A stretch of DNA of 64,000 bases, taken from Athripsodes cinereus. Lineage: Eukaryota; Arthropoda; Insecta; Trichoptera; Leptoceridae. This document shows, piece after piece, positions 11,022 to 22,744 of the stretch (position 1 is its first letter; the number at the start of each line of letters is the position of its first letter). The stretch covers positions 12,357,384 to 12,421,383 of the forward strand of contig OX388317.1 in the NCBI GenBank assembly GCA_947579605.1, given 5' to 3'. A program made the position numbers and the translations under genes. Under the pieces are notes generated by a model. That model was not told the DNA's origin. It made no database searches and saw only the letters and a program-made list of their open reading frames with translations.

Positions 11022-12048
11022 CCCTCTGCAACTGAGGTGGCTTTTTAGTTATTATTCTGCTGAGGAGTGGTCTGACAGACACTCATTTTAAGTTCCATTA
11101 TTGCCATTATTTAAAAAGTTTTGATTATTTTTTTAGTTTTTTGTGAGTATTTGACGTGTATGCAGACACCATTTGAAAAAATATGGTTTAAAAAAAACAG
11201 ATGTTAGAAATTACAAGATATTTATTAATGCTAATAAAAAATCACCATTTTTTGAGAACAATTTATAAAAATTAATTAAATGAAAAAAAACACATGAAAT
11301 AAAAAAAGTAAGTAGAAATTTGTTTTCTGTTAACTTTTGTTAAAATGTAAAAAAATAATAAAAAAAATCGTTAGAGCGGTTTCTCTAAAAATCGGCTTCA
11401 AAGTACGTCCTCTCAGTCCTGGTAAATTTGTGCCGAGCATTGTAGGCAGACATGTTTTTTGCATGCATAACGAGTAAATTTTGTCTTCCTTTCAATTAAA
11501 TCGCACTCTTTAATCTTTCTTTTCAATTCACTCGTAAAAATTCTGAACAATATTCATTCAAACGATGTCCCAGGTTCGTTTTGTTCAGGTAAATCTAGTC
11601 CTAAGACATGATTGCGCAATTCTCTCGGCAATTTTTCATTATACACCCGCTGTGTCATAATAGGAAGAACAAGTTCCCTAGCAAGGCCTCAAATGAAATT
11701 TGCTCTCCATTTATTGAAAAAAATTTTTTTTATTGAAGTGATGTTAGGTAGACTCTATGAATTTACTGAGCTGATGTATGTGAGACACTATGAAAAAATT
11801 ACTATGTTACTGACGTTAGGTCTAACAGACCCATCATTTATTACTGACGTGAGGTATGTCAGACACCCATCAGCTATAGATCCACACATGTACCTACTCA
11901 CGACGGCCGACGTTACTGTACTGATGATTAAAAGAACAGAAATTAGGAAGCTACTGAGCGAAACGGAAAGATAGGACTCAAAATGGCAACGTTGTTGCAA
12001 AAAAAAGATTTCGCGGTGTCTGACAGACCTCACGTCAGTTGCAGAGGG
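11022..12048 (-). mobile_element. piggyBac-like element, internally deleted
   Basis: The termini are CCCTCTGCAACTGA in inverted orientation, flanked by TTAA at 11018-11021 and 12049-12052, the duplicated target characteristic of piggyBac. Subterminal blocks combine CTGAxGTxAGG with the palindrome GTCTGWCAGACAC: once near the left end (around 11060-11090) and several times toward the right end (around 11770, 11810, 11850 and 12020). The only coding remnant is the transposase C-terminus at 11413-11711. At 1027 bp it is far shorter than an autonomous element of about 2.4 kb. Confidence 0.88.
11413..11711 (-). pseudogene. piggyBac transposase C-terminus (pseudogene)
   Basis: The minus-strand frame reads LARELVLPIMTQRVYNEKLP then, after an in-frame TGA, LKRKIKECDLIERKTKFTRY and ACKKHVCLQCSAQIYQD before a stop. 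A segment ending a piggyBac catalytic core followed by a cysteine-rich C-x2-C style domain is the family's normal C-terminal order, and the surrounding TTAA-flanked ends agree. Two in-frame stops inside the segment show it is not functional. The N-terminal and catalytic D-D-D part is absent. Confidence 0.75.
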
Positions 12049-12052
12049 TTAA

Positions 12053-14660
12053 ATGTTGTTACTCTATATATGTTATATGTTATAAAAATCTATTTCTATC
12101 AAATTCAATTTTAATCCTTATATGAATATTATTCCGTCAATATACACAAAATTATCATGGTATCTCCGACAAAATATTGAAGTAACCGGACAACTAGCTG
12201 CATGTAATGAGTATACTGGTCGAACTCTCTGAATCATTAAAATATCTATTGCCTTGTCTTTGAATTGAGGAAATGTTTACTAAATGATGTTTAGGGAACG
12301 CCCATTTCTTACAGATGCCTATTGTTCAGATACTTCACAGTTGACATACTTACCTATTTTCATGAATATTTAAATTTATCATCATAAAAATATAAAATTT
12401 CAACGGTAGTACATACCTATCTAATAATATTAAACATAGTTTTTTTCCCCTTTTTTAATAAAATTCTGCTCTCAGTACGGCAATATTGCGATAATGCGTT
12501 GAGACCTTAAGGTTCGAGGGTTTTTAGACCTATTACTTACGGTCAATGGTTTTGGTTACGGGGTAAAACGATTTTCGACTTAACAGTCATCGTAAATAGG
12601 ATACGCAGGTGCTGCCTGCCTATTATTATAGGTGAAGGTCTCCTCTAACAAAAATGGAAAAATCTCTGTCTCATTTCCTCATCATCTCTTCTCTCTTTCT
12701 CTATGACTGTTTTCCAGAAGAGTGAGATGATTTGGGAATGTAAGATTATATGCAACCCAATAAGTTGACTGAAGTATGCATGAAAACTATTTACTTCAAA
12801 TTTACAAAATTAAATACGTATTTTATAATCTTAGTTTGAAAATACGATAAAAAACGGGATCTAACAGAGGTTCCCCATAGTATGGATGGACCTTGATCTT
12901 CGATCTCACTGTAGTGTTAGTCTTTCTGACTATCAATGAGGCAACTTAGATTCTCCTTTCTATAGCTCTTTGCGTGAAGTTTGGAGTTATTACTTCTTTT
13001 TAATGGAAGAAAAAATTAAGACATCCTGTTTAATACAATGTACTTAAGTTAGGTTCAAAGGAGATTCTTACAACAAGAGAGTAGCAAAATATATTTAAAA
13101 AAAAAACAAATTTCAGAAATATGGAAATAAGTATTTGCATATAATTCAATCTTCAGTTATTATGCAAGGACACTGTGTTTTTTGCCGGTAATATTGTAAC
13201 TATGTAAATATATTATAATGTGTGATGGTTATAGATATACAATTTATAACAATCAGAAGGCAGCATAAATCATCGTATTTTTAACAACTAATATTCCCGC
13301 AGTCCAACTAAAATAATGATTCGACATAAAGCACGGTGCAGATAAGTTTCATAAATATTTATATGCTGCAACTTAATTGAAGATAATTGGTGATATATTG
13401 TTTCAACGTTTGTATGATATTGATTGAATAAAGAAATATTTATTATTATTATTATTATTTTTTATACCTGCACGAGACACTGACGAAATTATCAATAAAA
13501 TATAAACATTTTGTATTTATTTAAATGCATTATCATTCACTTTGTGACATATATTTTTTTATGAAATGAAAATCATAATATTTAAAATTAAAAAAACATG
13601 GAAAACGAGCACTTCATTTTCCGTAGGTACAACTTCCGTTCAAATAAAATGTTCTCACAAATATTATACCTCATAATACACCGATTACCTAAAAACTTAT
13701 CTTTAAATAGATCAAATATATTTTCCAAAAGTTTATTCAAGATACAGAGGTTTGTACAGGAGGTAATTTAATCTCACCAAATACTATTGCCTTTATATGT
13801 CATATATCCATAAACATATTAAAATACGAACAGAATCAAACATTTCTATACCGAGGATTAACCCCTATAAACATTGTCTGTTTTTCTTGATATTTTGTGA
13901 AATTTTTCAGTTATTACGTTTCTTAATGCGATTACACACAATCAATACTGATGATAATAAACATAGGCATTAAGGAACACGCACATAATATTCCTTTATT
14001 ATTTATAATTTTATCATTATTTTTCTGAAATTAAAATCACGCAATGATACTGTACAAGGTAAGATTTGATCCAATTATATTACTAATGCAACGATAATAA
14101 AAATAATTCAGTAATTTGCCAAAATAATGCGAATTGTTATATCGTCTTCTTCTTGTTGTGCCGTATCAGATCGCCCGACGTTGGCAATCACTCTATCACA
14201 ATGTTTTGTAATATACACGAATGACGATATGCAACTATGTATGTTTTGCCTAGCACAATCAAACTGTGATAATTTCGATGTTTGTTATTATATTAATAAT
14301 ATCAGTTATGGCACAAATCACCCTTGTAGAATGTTATGCCATAAGGGAAACAAAAAATTACAGCTTTTTTATTTGTGAGTCACATGGAAGCATTTTTAAA
14401 TAAAATATTATGGTTTACTCCGTTGCAGCAAATTCTTACAACCATACAACTGTAAGACAATAAAGCAAATTATAAAATGCGGTGTAAGCAATTTGATAAA
14501 AATAATAATAATATAGTTATCCGTACATATAGAATAATAATTCTTAATGCTTTGTATGTAATACATAAATTTATTAAAAGAACATAACAACATAAAGAAA
14601 TTATTGTATACTACAATATGATTGTAAAAGGCGATAGCCGTTTATTGTTTCAAATAAATG
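12053..14660. other. Long stretch; only a family A fragment near 12155-12205
   Basis: TGGTATCTCCGAC, followed shortly by ACCGGACAACTAGCTGCATG, matches the minus orientation of the family A end block. A TTA simple repeat lies at 13440-13458. Near 14135-14200 the minus strand reads VIANVGRSDTAQQEEDD, reminiscent of LINE-derived sequence but too short to call. No host gene is supported. Confidence 0.4.
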
Positions 14661-14935
14661 GTCGGCCGGTGTGGCGCAGAGGTAACGCTCTTGCCTTTGA
14701 GTCACGAGGTCCCGTGTTCGATTCCCGGTCAGGGCAAAATGAAGAATGACCTTTTTCAAATTGTCCTGGGTCTGGAAACATGTAGGTATATGTGTTTAGT
14801 GCATTGTATATGTAGGTATATTGTCGTGTAAGTACCCATAATGCAAGAGTCATAGTTTGGGATTAGCTCGATCTATGTGAATTGTCTATCCATGTTATGT
14901 TCATTTTATGTTATTTTTATAAATAAAACTTTATT
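14661..14935 (+). mobile_element. tRNA-derived SINE-1, copy 1
   Basis: The head is tRNA-like, with a GTGTGGCGCAGAGGTAACGC A-box region and the B-box GTTCGATTCCC about 45 bp downstream. These are internal RNA polymerase III promoter elements. The body carries AAGAATGACCTTTTTCAAATTG and the tail carries AAGTACCCATAATGCAAG and TTTGGGATTAGCTCGATCTA. That tail type is familiar from lepidopteran LINE/SINE partners. A second copy is at 22811-23035. The minus-strand frame at 14650-14853 is a shadow of the SINE. Confidence 0.85.
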
Positions 14936-15571
14936 TTCATATATTTTTTACTGTTTTTAATAGTGACATTAAAACTTTTTCATTTAGCCAAATTGAAAAC
15001 AATGGCATTAAAATACTTACTTGCTTCTCATTCCCAAATTTCTTTTATGAGGCTTAGCCTTCAAAACAATGTGTCTCCTAGACTGCGAACTGTTCGAAGT
15101 CGCCAATCGTCTATAGTATTCAGTTTCATAAAAAATACTGAATTTGTATGCAAGCACCTCATAAAAAAAAAATCTACCAATAATTTTGGACTCTTGTTAC
15201 TAAGAAGACATCAATATTGTTTCTACTGATATGTTGAATTATTTAAAATTCAGTACTTCAAATCTGCATATTTTATAAACCGTAAAATATTTTAGTAATG
15301 CTTTGCATTCTGTTTGACATTATAAAAAAATACCATCTCTTTTCATTGCATCACGCGGCATAACATTTTATTGAATTGTTGTGTTTTTATTGCAGCATTG
15401 ACGACTTTGGCGAATAGTATTTTTTTTCAATCAATTGACTGCGTAAAATGCTCAAATTGTTATATTATTTATATGTATATTTGTTTTAGTATTTATATAT
15501 ATGTTCATATTTTTTATTATTTATTTACTTAATTTACTTACTTTTTTTATTTTATTTTATTTTTTGTTTAA
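14936..15571. other. Nothing recognised
   Basis: AT-rich. The frame at 14963-15229 has no recognisable motif. Confidence 0.4.
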
Positions 15572-15700
15572 TAGGTTAGTTGGAAGATATCGCGCTTCTG
15601 CGATAAACTCGCCCATTGCACAAATTTATTTGTCTGGTTCTACAATATTTATATTTTAATAATGTTTTGTGCAATAAAGATTTTTATTATTATTATTATA
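15572..15700 (+). mobile_element. LINE 3'-tail, variant
   Basis: It reads GGTTAGTTGGAAGATATCGCG, CTGCGATAAACTCGCCCATTG, CACAAATTTATTTG and TTTTGTGCAATAAAG with a TTA-repeat tail. The middle portion differs from the 5528-5672 copy, so it may represent a subfamily. Confidence 0.75.
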
Positions 15701-15801
15701 TTAAGTACTGCAAATACTCAAAAATATGAATAATTTAGCAATATTACTATCCACGTATTTTTTATATAATACTATCTATTACACAATAACAATCATATAA
15801 T

Positions 15802-16328
15802 ATTCACTGTGTCGGTGTTTAGGTAGTAGAATTCCATATCGAAATAAATAAAACAAGCGTTTTATTCTACTAATGATTTTTTATTCGATGAGAGAGACGT
15901 CTTTCGTCTTATGTATAATGACATTGTCAATGTCAATGTCAATGACAATGTCCTTATAAGACGAAAGACGTCTCTCTCATCGAATAAAAAATCATTAGTA
16001 GAATAAAGAGTATAATAAAAATAATTAGGAGAGACGATGGTCCTGGCTGGGACATGTTTTGAGAATGCCTAATGATAGTTGGCCAAAAAGAGCACTGTTT
16101 TTCCGTCCGCAGGGGTTCCGTCGGCCCGGGCGTCCCTCTTTCACAATACACCGTTCCTATGACAACGATATCAGAGCGCAAGGAATGTCGTGGAAAGAGG
16201 TGACGCAATTGGCACAGAGACGCTCTGAATGGAGGAGGCTGGTTTCTGCCCTGTGCTCCCGAGAGGAGCGTTGAGGGCGATGATGATGATGATGATGAGT
16301 AGAATAAAACGCTTGTTTTATTTATTTC
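15802..16328 (-). mobile_element. Foldback element copy 1, split by a LINE fragment
   Basis: An exact 11-bp repeat AATCATATAAT flanks the element (15791-15801 and 16329-16339). The plus strand starts with a non-palindromic segment of 39 bp (15802-15840, containing GTGTCGGTGTTTAGGTAGTA). A left arm of 72 bp follows (15841-15912), then a loop with TGTCAATG repeats, then the right arm (15956-16007 plus 16309-16328). The arms are perfect complements over that length. A 290-bp LINE fragment interrupts the right arm. The unique segment matches the inverted tail of the copy at 43747-44029, so that end is taken as the 3' end and the element is on the minus strand. Confidence 0.85.
16008..16297 (+). 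mobile_element. 5'-truncated LINE inserted in the foldback arm
   Basis: It encodes WLGHVLRMPNDSWPKRALFF then RRPGRPSFTIHRS, MSWKEVTQLAQRRSEWRRLV and SALCSREER-stop, the canonical C-terminus of a non-LTR retrotransposon ORF2. The stop is followed almost at once by a (GAT)n tail, as in RTE-type LINEs with minimal 3' UTR. The insertion is bounded by an 11-bp duplication AGTAGAATAAA (15997-16007 and 16298-16308), which reconstitutes the foldback arm. Related ORF2 ends are at 23415-23640 and 53312-53515. Confidence 0.85.
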
Positions 16329-16424
16329 AATCATATAATAATCTTGTACGAGTTTTTCTTCTATATTACTATGGATAAACGATACGATGCACCTATCCCA
16401 AATGTCAATTTTTTTATTGGCACA

Positions 16425-16510
16425 GACATGCAGGACAGTCGGCATGTTTATTGAATGAAGTTATTCCGCTGGCTACTCCATTTGTGGGATACGCCGTGAT
16501 GGTGTATTAA
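16425..16510 (+). repeat. Family A fragment
   Basis: It contains TTGGCACAGACATG, GGCATGTTTATTGAATG, CCATTTGTGGGATACGCCG and TGATGGTGTA in family order. It is the 3' half only. Confidence 0.7.
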
Positions 16511-17417
16511 AATATTGTACAGATTATTATTACTCTACTTTAGCCAAGTCACGTTTCAAGTTTTCGTTATGTCAAAATCATACAATGGTTGTACAAAGTC
16601 ATACGAAAAATTAAATCGCTCGTATTCAATGAATTAGGTAAATACAAATATTTATATCTCTCTCTCTCTGGTTTCAATCTTGTGGATTGGTTTTCGGCAA
16701 AACCCTGCACCTTTAATTTTATTGTGCTTCGTCCTGTGCGACCACCTTCTGTTCGACGTATGATCCGCAGCTAATATCCTCGCATAGATCGTTTATTATA
16801 GATTCTTCATCAGTGTCGCAGATAAAATAAGCTGTTTTCATTGTATGCAGTTAGTTCACTGACTTCCCAACAAAAGGGAAATGTCACAATGTTTTACAAA
16901 AATCTGCAACTTACAGGATATTTAAAAACTGACAGAAAATTTAAGACTTATTCTATACTCCGTGTTTCTTGTACCTATTGTATACGCAGTATTTATTCAG
17001 TAAAATAGTGGAATAACGCTGGATGATCTAGTTTCCGCGTCATTTGAAATAACGATATACCTACTATTATGTATGTATGGTACACTACTGTAGATGTAAA
17101 CAAATCAATAAATTTGTCCAATCGTACTACAGGAATTCCAATTGAATAAAAAATAGTTAAGACAGTCATACGTCGAATTTTTTATATTTACACAAAAAAA
17201 TCTTTTCAAAACCGACTGATATGAAAACAGCAAGCATGCTTTCACAAATTTAAATAATTCCTAAAAAAAACTATTTTGTAGATATTATTATATACCTAAT
17301 ATCATTGCTCTCATCAAAATATTCCTTAATATTTTACATTATTTTGTATTGGCAACTATCAATGTCTTTTTTAAAATAAAGAATTTTCCAAATGATGTAC
17401 CGTTAACCTTTTTTGAT
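16511..17417. other. Nothing recognised
   Basis: No feature is supported between the family A fragment and the Harbinger-like MITE. The frame at 16589-16774 has no motif. Confidence 0.4.
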
Positions 17418-17420
17418 CAG

Positions 17421-17621
17421 GGCCCGTAGTCAAAACACATTTTAGCGTTACGTTTACGTTTTGTTTTCGTTCGAAAGTAGACGACGGCGCGAGAGCATGT
17501 CAATTTTCATAGTTACTTGTGTATTTTAGCTACAAAAATTGACACATTCTCGCAACGTCATCAACATTCGAATGAAAACGAAACGAAAACGTAACGCTAA
17601 AATGTGTTTTTACTAGGCCTA
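17421..17621. mobile_element. Harbinger-like MITE, copy 1
   Basis: It is a 201-bp almost fully palindromic element. The ends carry TAGTCAAAACACATTTTAGC then GTTACGTTT on the left, and the inverted equivalent on the right. The centre contains paired AATTTTCATAG and AAAAATTGACA blocks. It is bounded by CAG at 17418-17420 and CAG at 17622-17624. A 3-bp CWG target with GGCC-type ends fits the PIF/Harbinger superfamily (inference). Related copies are at 18921-19110 and 45886-46088. Confidence 0.8.
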
Positions 17622-17649
17622 CAGGCATATTTCGTTTAAAAATTTCACA

Positions 17650-17900
17650 ATTAATTCTGCCATACCCTCACAGCATATCATATAGCCAGCAGATCAACCG
17701 CATGTAATAAACGTGCAATGTTTTCTTTCTGTGGGAATAAAAAAAATCTACATTGATGAGATTAAGACACAAACGGGTGACGTACTTCATCGCTTAATTA
17801 AAAGTGCAAAATGGATTTTTTTCATACAGTTGACATTTACAGGACACTCTTACGAAAAAGAGTTGTAGAACTTTTATTTGTCGGATGCTCCACGGAACAA
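17650..17900 (-). repeat. Family A interspersed repeat, minus copy
   Basis: The plus strand shows ATAGCCAGCAGATCAACCGC, ATGTAATAAACGTGCAATG, CTTTCTGTGGGAATAAAAAA, GGGTGACGTACTTCATCGC and TTTACAGGACACTCTTACG, colinear with the long copy at 4835-5115. The frame at 17811-17993 overlaps it and is not a gene. Confidence 0.7.
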
Positions 17901-18484
17901 AAGTGGACTTATAAACGATCAGCATTATTAAGATTTTCATATATTTTTTCAAAGTTAAGCAATCTAATTAATTATTCGCTGTTTTTCCATTAGATTAAAT
18001 CAAACTTTTATCACATTATCAACATATTCTAATTACAAATTCAAACAATAAAAAGAGAGATATAAACAGTTGATAACTGAATATATTCTTCAGCAAACAA
18101 GTTTTTAAGTAACTTGAATTCGATGTTTTCTTTCTATTACCATCGAATCACATTTGTCTTCCAGAATATTTAATAGAATATAGCGAAGCAACAAAACAGT
18201 ATAGAAACAGAAACGGTTTGTTGAAATTCATCGGATGGCGAGCGGTCAAACATTGGTAATCTAATTACATCCCAATTGACTGATCAAATTCTATTGTACA
18301 AATAATAATAATATTATATTGTATCAATGGATATCTCTACCAAAACAAAATGTTATCCATCTTTGGGTAATGTATCTGTGCGCTGCTTTCCAATGAGAAT
18401 CTTTGTGATAGTAAGTAATAATATTATTGTCTCCCTCTCTCTTTGCGAATATACCTATTATAATATGTTTTAGATTGAATGACC
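17901..18484. other. Nothing recognised
   Basis: AT-rich sequence without supported features. Confidence 0.4.
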
Positions 18485-18860
18485 CAACACCCGCCCGATA
18501 AGTGCAGAAGTCTGGGGACTTTCATAATATATCTGATCTCTGACCTACTAGCCATCTCTCCACTGCTGGATATAGGCCTCTTCCAAACTCTTCCAAACGT
18601 CGCGGTCCTATGCCCTCTGTTTCCATTTCCTTCCCGCGATTGGAGTAATGTCGTCAGTCCATCTCTTTTGTGGTCTCGCCGATGCTTCATTTGTTACTCC
18701 ATGGTCGCCATTTGAGGATTCTAGGAGTACATCTACCGTCGTTTCGTCTCGCAACATGACCCGCCCTTTGCAACACGATCCATAATATCTGTGACTTTTG
18801 TTAGTTGTCTGATGTCTTCGTTTCTTATTTTATCTCTCAGACTCACCCCTAACATAATAT
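18485..18860 (-). mobile_element. LINE fragment, antisense
   Basis: The plus strand contains ATCTCTCCACTGCTGGATAT AGGCCTCTTCC, TCCTTCCCGCGATTGG and GTCGTCAGTCCATCTCTT. This is the antisense of a conserved non-LTR retrotransposon segment widespread in insects (the CTGCTGGACATAGGCCT motif is one I know well). No intact frame remains. Both overlapping open frames (18424-18690 minus and 18479-18715 plus) are parts of this repeat. Confidence 0.65.
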
Positions 18861-18920
18861 AAGGTTATATTATTAAAATTAATTTTACCGAGAAAGACCA
18901 CCAAAAAGATGGAAAGACAG

Positions 18921-19110
18921 CTGTAGGCCTAGTCAAAACACATTTAAGCGTTACGTTTTCGTTTCGTTTTCGTTCAATCGTTGACGACGTTGCGAGAACG
19001 TGTCAATTTTCGTAGCTACTTGTGTATTTTAGCTACGAAAATTGATGCGTTCTCGCAACCTCGTCTTGATTGAACGAAAACGTAACGCTTAAATGTGTTT
19101 TGACTAGGGG
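18921..19110. mobile_element. Harbinger-like MITE, copy 2
   Basis: The same family as 17421-17621, with ends GGCCTAGTCAAAACACATTT and, inverted, CCCCTAGTCAAAACACATTT. Long inner complementary blocks surround TACTTGTGTATTTTAGCTAC. Adjacent CAG trinucleotides lie at 18918-18920 and 19111-19113, but the left end has about five extra bases, so the boundary is less certain. It sits in another LINE remnant (18875-18918 and 19114-19190) reading RPPKRWKDSLQ-like residues. Confidence 0.72.
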
Positions 19111-19190
19111 CAGTCTTCAGCATCACAAGAGGCATCAACTTCCGAACTAATAGATCGATGATCTACATCACGAAGAAGAAGAAGGAGATT

Positions 19191-20189
19191 AAATTATATT
19201 GTTCCTTCTCGAATGTTAAGAAAAAAGAGACACATTTATATTAACCTAGTAAACAAATAAAAACATTTCCACCTGCAATTTTTATCTAGAGATCATACGA
19301 GTATTATAAACCTTTGTCAAAGAAATTTGTCTGCTCTCACAGATTCAATACAAAGCTGCAATATGGGGTTTTTCCATATTTTTTTCTCTTACAATTTCGC
19401 TAAACTTTGTGATCATCTTTTTGTCTGCTATATAAAAAAGTGCCTCTTGGAGTAAATGATCATATTTTTTCGGTGAATACTTCGATCTCTGAAATGTAAT
19501 TTACTCATTCAGATTCAACCAATGCGTTTCATTTTTCTGTAAATTCCGTCGAGGATTATTCCGCCTGGAACCCCTTCCCCCCACTCTGGCAACATCATCC
19601 CCTCTCTAATTCAGGGCACGTCAATGCTGTATTCTTATATTCAAATTAGACTGAAAAAGGAATATGAAAAATAACCAAAGAAAAGGAAAACGAGCAGCGA
19701 ACGAATGTAATACAAAAATTAAAATTTCATGACAAAAAATATCAAATCGTATTACGCCCTGCATATATAATAACATCTTGTAAAGAATAACTTTGGCTCG
19801 GCTTGTTAGTCTTTTTAGGTTATTCTAAAATGATATGAAAGGCAAAAATAAAATTCTCACAAAATATTTATACAGATAAAGTGTTACCAGATTTATTGGA
19901 CATTTAATCAACATTAGCTTTTTATTTTTCAGATATTTTAACTTTTAATTCATAATTCATGACAAGCCGTTTATGGATTCAAAAAGTGTACTTCAAAGTC
20001 CTCGGCAAAAATAGATCTCCCACGTTTTTCTATTAGTTTTCGGGTGTACATTAAAAAATAGTGATTTGTCAAATATGACGAAAAAGATGATAGTAACATC
20101 TTCAGTTCATTGCAGTATGTGTTTTTTAGCACGAGGATGACAAACTATAAGATTATTACATGGAATTGGTGTATAGGCTACTCTGTTTT
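19191..20189. other. Nothing recognised
   Basis: A short GC-richer patch at 19545-19640 (CTGGAACCCCTTCCCCCCAC) stands out, but no family is recognised. Confidence 0.4.
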
Positions 20190-20330
20190 TTTATTTATTC
20201 ATTCTTTACTGTACATTGATCACAATACATAGTCTTATAGAAAAATGTAATCAAATAAAATACAATCAATATACAGGACGAGTTTATCGCAAAAACGCGA
20301 TCTCTTCCAACTAACCAAAATATACTATAC
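20190..20330 (-). mobile_element. LINE 3'-tail, minus orientation, second subfamily
   Basis: CATTCTTTACTGTACATTGA, AATACAATCAATATACAGGA, CGAGTTTATCGCAAAAACGC and TCTTCCAACTAACC match the 3533-3645 insertion almost exactly outside the centre. It is the minus view of a LINE 3' end. Confidence 0.75.
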
Positions 20331-22084
20331 GTCAATTATGGGAGATGATGTGAAGGTATGGATATTTTGAGTACCTACCTATACTAAACATTATACGTTA
20401 TAAACGGGAAAGATTATTAAATATTTCTACATATTTTTAAATAAATCATAATTTTTCAGCAAGAAAATGAAATCTAAGATTTGAAGCTGTATCTTTCAAA
20501 TGGATAATACACGCAATGTAGAAGAGATATTATTTGCAGATGTTATCACAGCATTTTATCTACTCATTAATTTTGATTATAAAAATATAAAAAAAATAGC
20601 AAAATATGTGGTACAACTTAAATTTTTGGCGGAAACTGCCTGTACAAATATTTAAAGATGAAGACCTGGTAAAATAGAATACCAAAATTTACCTTTTGGT
20701 GAATATTTGACTATTATTTATTTTATAATCAGTTCCAATAATTTATCTTTCCATTACTATCAGTTAAAATTTAATGTATAGGATAAGGTTATTGGAACTG
20801 GCCTCTAGTAGACTTTCATATGTTTTATATTTAGTTTATATATACTATCTGTTGTATGGCTGGTGAACTAACATTATAAATATAGGTATTGCAGAGAATT
20901 GCTAAACACACAAGTTGCTAGAATAAAATTTAAACTATAACTCTTAGTATATCGTTGTTGTTTTTACAATTAATTAATTATAACTCTTAGTCCTTCTTTT
21001 GATTTTCTGGCTAGAAACTTTGCTGAAAAACACATTCAATATATTTTAAAAGCTGATCACAAATATCATTATCAATGAATTATTGCATGAACTTAATGTT
21101 TCCTTAAATGCAAACTTACCCATTAATATATATATTTAGGTACATCCATGTATCTGACTCAATATAAGTATTGGATCTTATGTAAAAATGTATGTTTTGT
21201 TCGAACTAATTAATATCTCGTCTGGCAATTCATAAAAGTATCGTGTTTAAAAAGGATGTTGACATAAATATGGGCTCCTACCTATGAAGGTAATTTAAAA
21301 AGTGATAATCATATTATATATATATTATGTAGGTACCTATGTTCTTTAATTTGAGCGGAAGTCATCTTGTGAAAGTATAACACTTGAAAGATACTCTTAT
21401 TAAAAGAGTGAAGATAAAAAACGGAGCAAACTCCTCTCAAACGAAATAATAACATGAAAGTAACTCTCCTTTATTCGCTTCAATTATTGGATGATTACCA
21501 TTTTGGAAAAACGGATTTTCGTGGGAAGAAATTTAATCAGATAATATCAAAAGCAATTCAGATTTTAATGCAAATGAGCCCTCGCCATAAGGATGATATC
21601 ATTCTCCTTTAAGGGGGCATGTACAATGTACAAATTAGCAATTATCGCTTATTTAACCTTTGAATCTTTATTGAAGTAATTACCTTTAAGCCTTCAGCGC
21701 CACCTACCCCCAACTTAATATTCGTTTTATATTCATAATCTGTTTTAATTTTATAATTTTATTTAACGTACAATAATAATTATCATTTCATTTGAAAGTT
21801 TAATCTTCTCAACCATTTAAAAATAAATTATTTCAACAGTTCTTCCGCAGATTAAGCAAATAATTCAAGGGCAAAAATACTTTTTTTTATTAATGTGTTT
21901 GAGTTTATTCAACAATATTGAAGTTCAATCAACAATAAAGTAAATTATTTATCAAACTGTATGAAAACTAAGTCAAAGAACGTTTTCGAACGACAGCCTA
22001 AAACAGAAAAGAGACGGAAGTGACATATTTTATTGGTATTTATTTTGTAAAACTCTATATTGATCAAAAAAAAAATATTTTTTT
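20331..22084. other. Long AT-rich stretch, nothing recognised
   Basis: No supported gene, RNA or repeat. Confidence 0.45.
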
Positions 22085-22213
22085 TAGTTTTACGAGTACT
22101 TTATTAATAAAGTGATTCAAGTTTCGACATATTCGTTGTTAGGCTCAGTTTGAAAAGACATTTCATATCGAAACTTGAATCACTTTAATAAAATAGGTAA
22201 GTACTAAAACTTA
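22085..22213. repeat. Inverted repeat, MITE-like
   Basis: AAAGTGATTCAAGTTTCGA at about 22108-22126 pairs with TCGAAACTTGAATCACTTT at about 22169-22187. The pairing extends imperfectly outward through GTTTTACGAGTACT and AGTACTAAAAC. No target duplication or family was recognised. It could be a small palindromic DNA element. Confidence 0.55.
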
Positions 22214-22744
22214 ATATAGGTAGGTAGTAGGTACATACATATTTTGTTTTTGGCCACGTGAGTGTTGTCAGGTCACAAGCAAGGCAATGTGATGATCATA
22301 AAATATAAGGAATTAGCCAATATTTATCAAAAGATGCAAAAGAAAATATAATGATAAGGATAACTTTAGTAAGTACATGGTAAAATCTCGAAAATGTGAA
22401 CTGCCATCTTCGTGTAATGCAAACAGTAAGTACACATTATCAAGTGGGTAGATACTTACATTTAATTTGTGGGCAATGTGGTTGTGCATAAACACAAAAG
22501 TGCATTCGAAAGTTTGCGGTGATGAATGAGTGAGGTTGTATGGCCAAAACCCAAACATCATTCACAGCTAACGTTTTACAAGTACAGTAATATCTCGCAT
22601 TTTAGTACCTACTTTATGTTCTAAGCATGCTTCCCGGTAATAATTATGCATCGAATCCACATAATAAAACAAGTTCCATATCATCTTGTGATAGATAGGA
22701 TTATCGTTAGAGGGAGCTCATGTCAAAAAAATCATAAGAATTGT
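22214..22744. other. Nothing recognised
   Basis: Open frames at 22313-22561 (minus) and 22646-22837 (plus, running into repeat) have no motif or splice context. Confidence 0.4.

Noticed and set aside
14661..14735. Apparent tRNA gene with A- and B-box
   Set aside because: It lacks a foldable cloverleaf acceptor pair, continues into a conserved SINE body and recurs at 22811, so it is a SINE head.
15841..16007. Perfect palindrome considered as a regulatory hairpin or precursor microRNA
   Set aside because: The arms are too long and too perfect, and flanking duplications and other genomic copies show it is a mobile foldback element.
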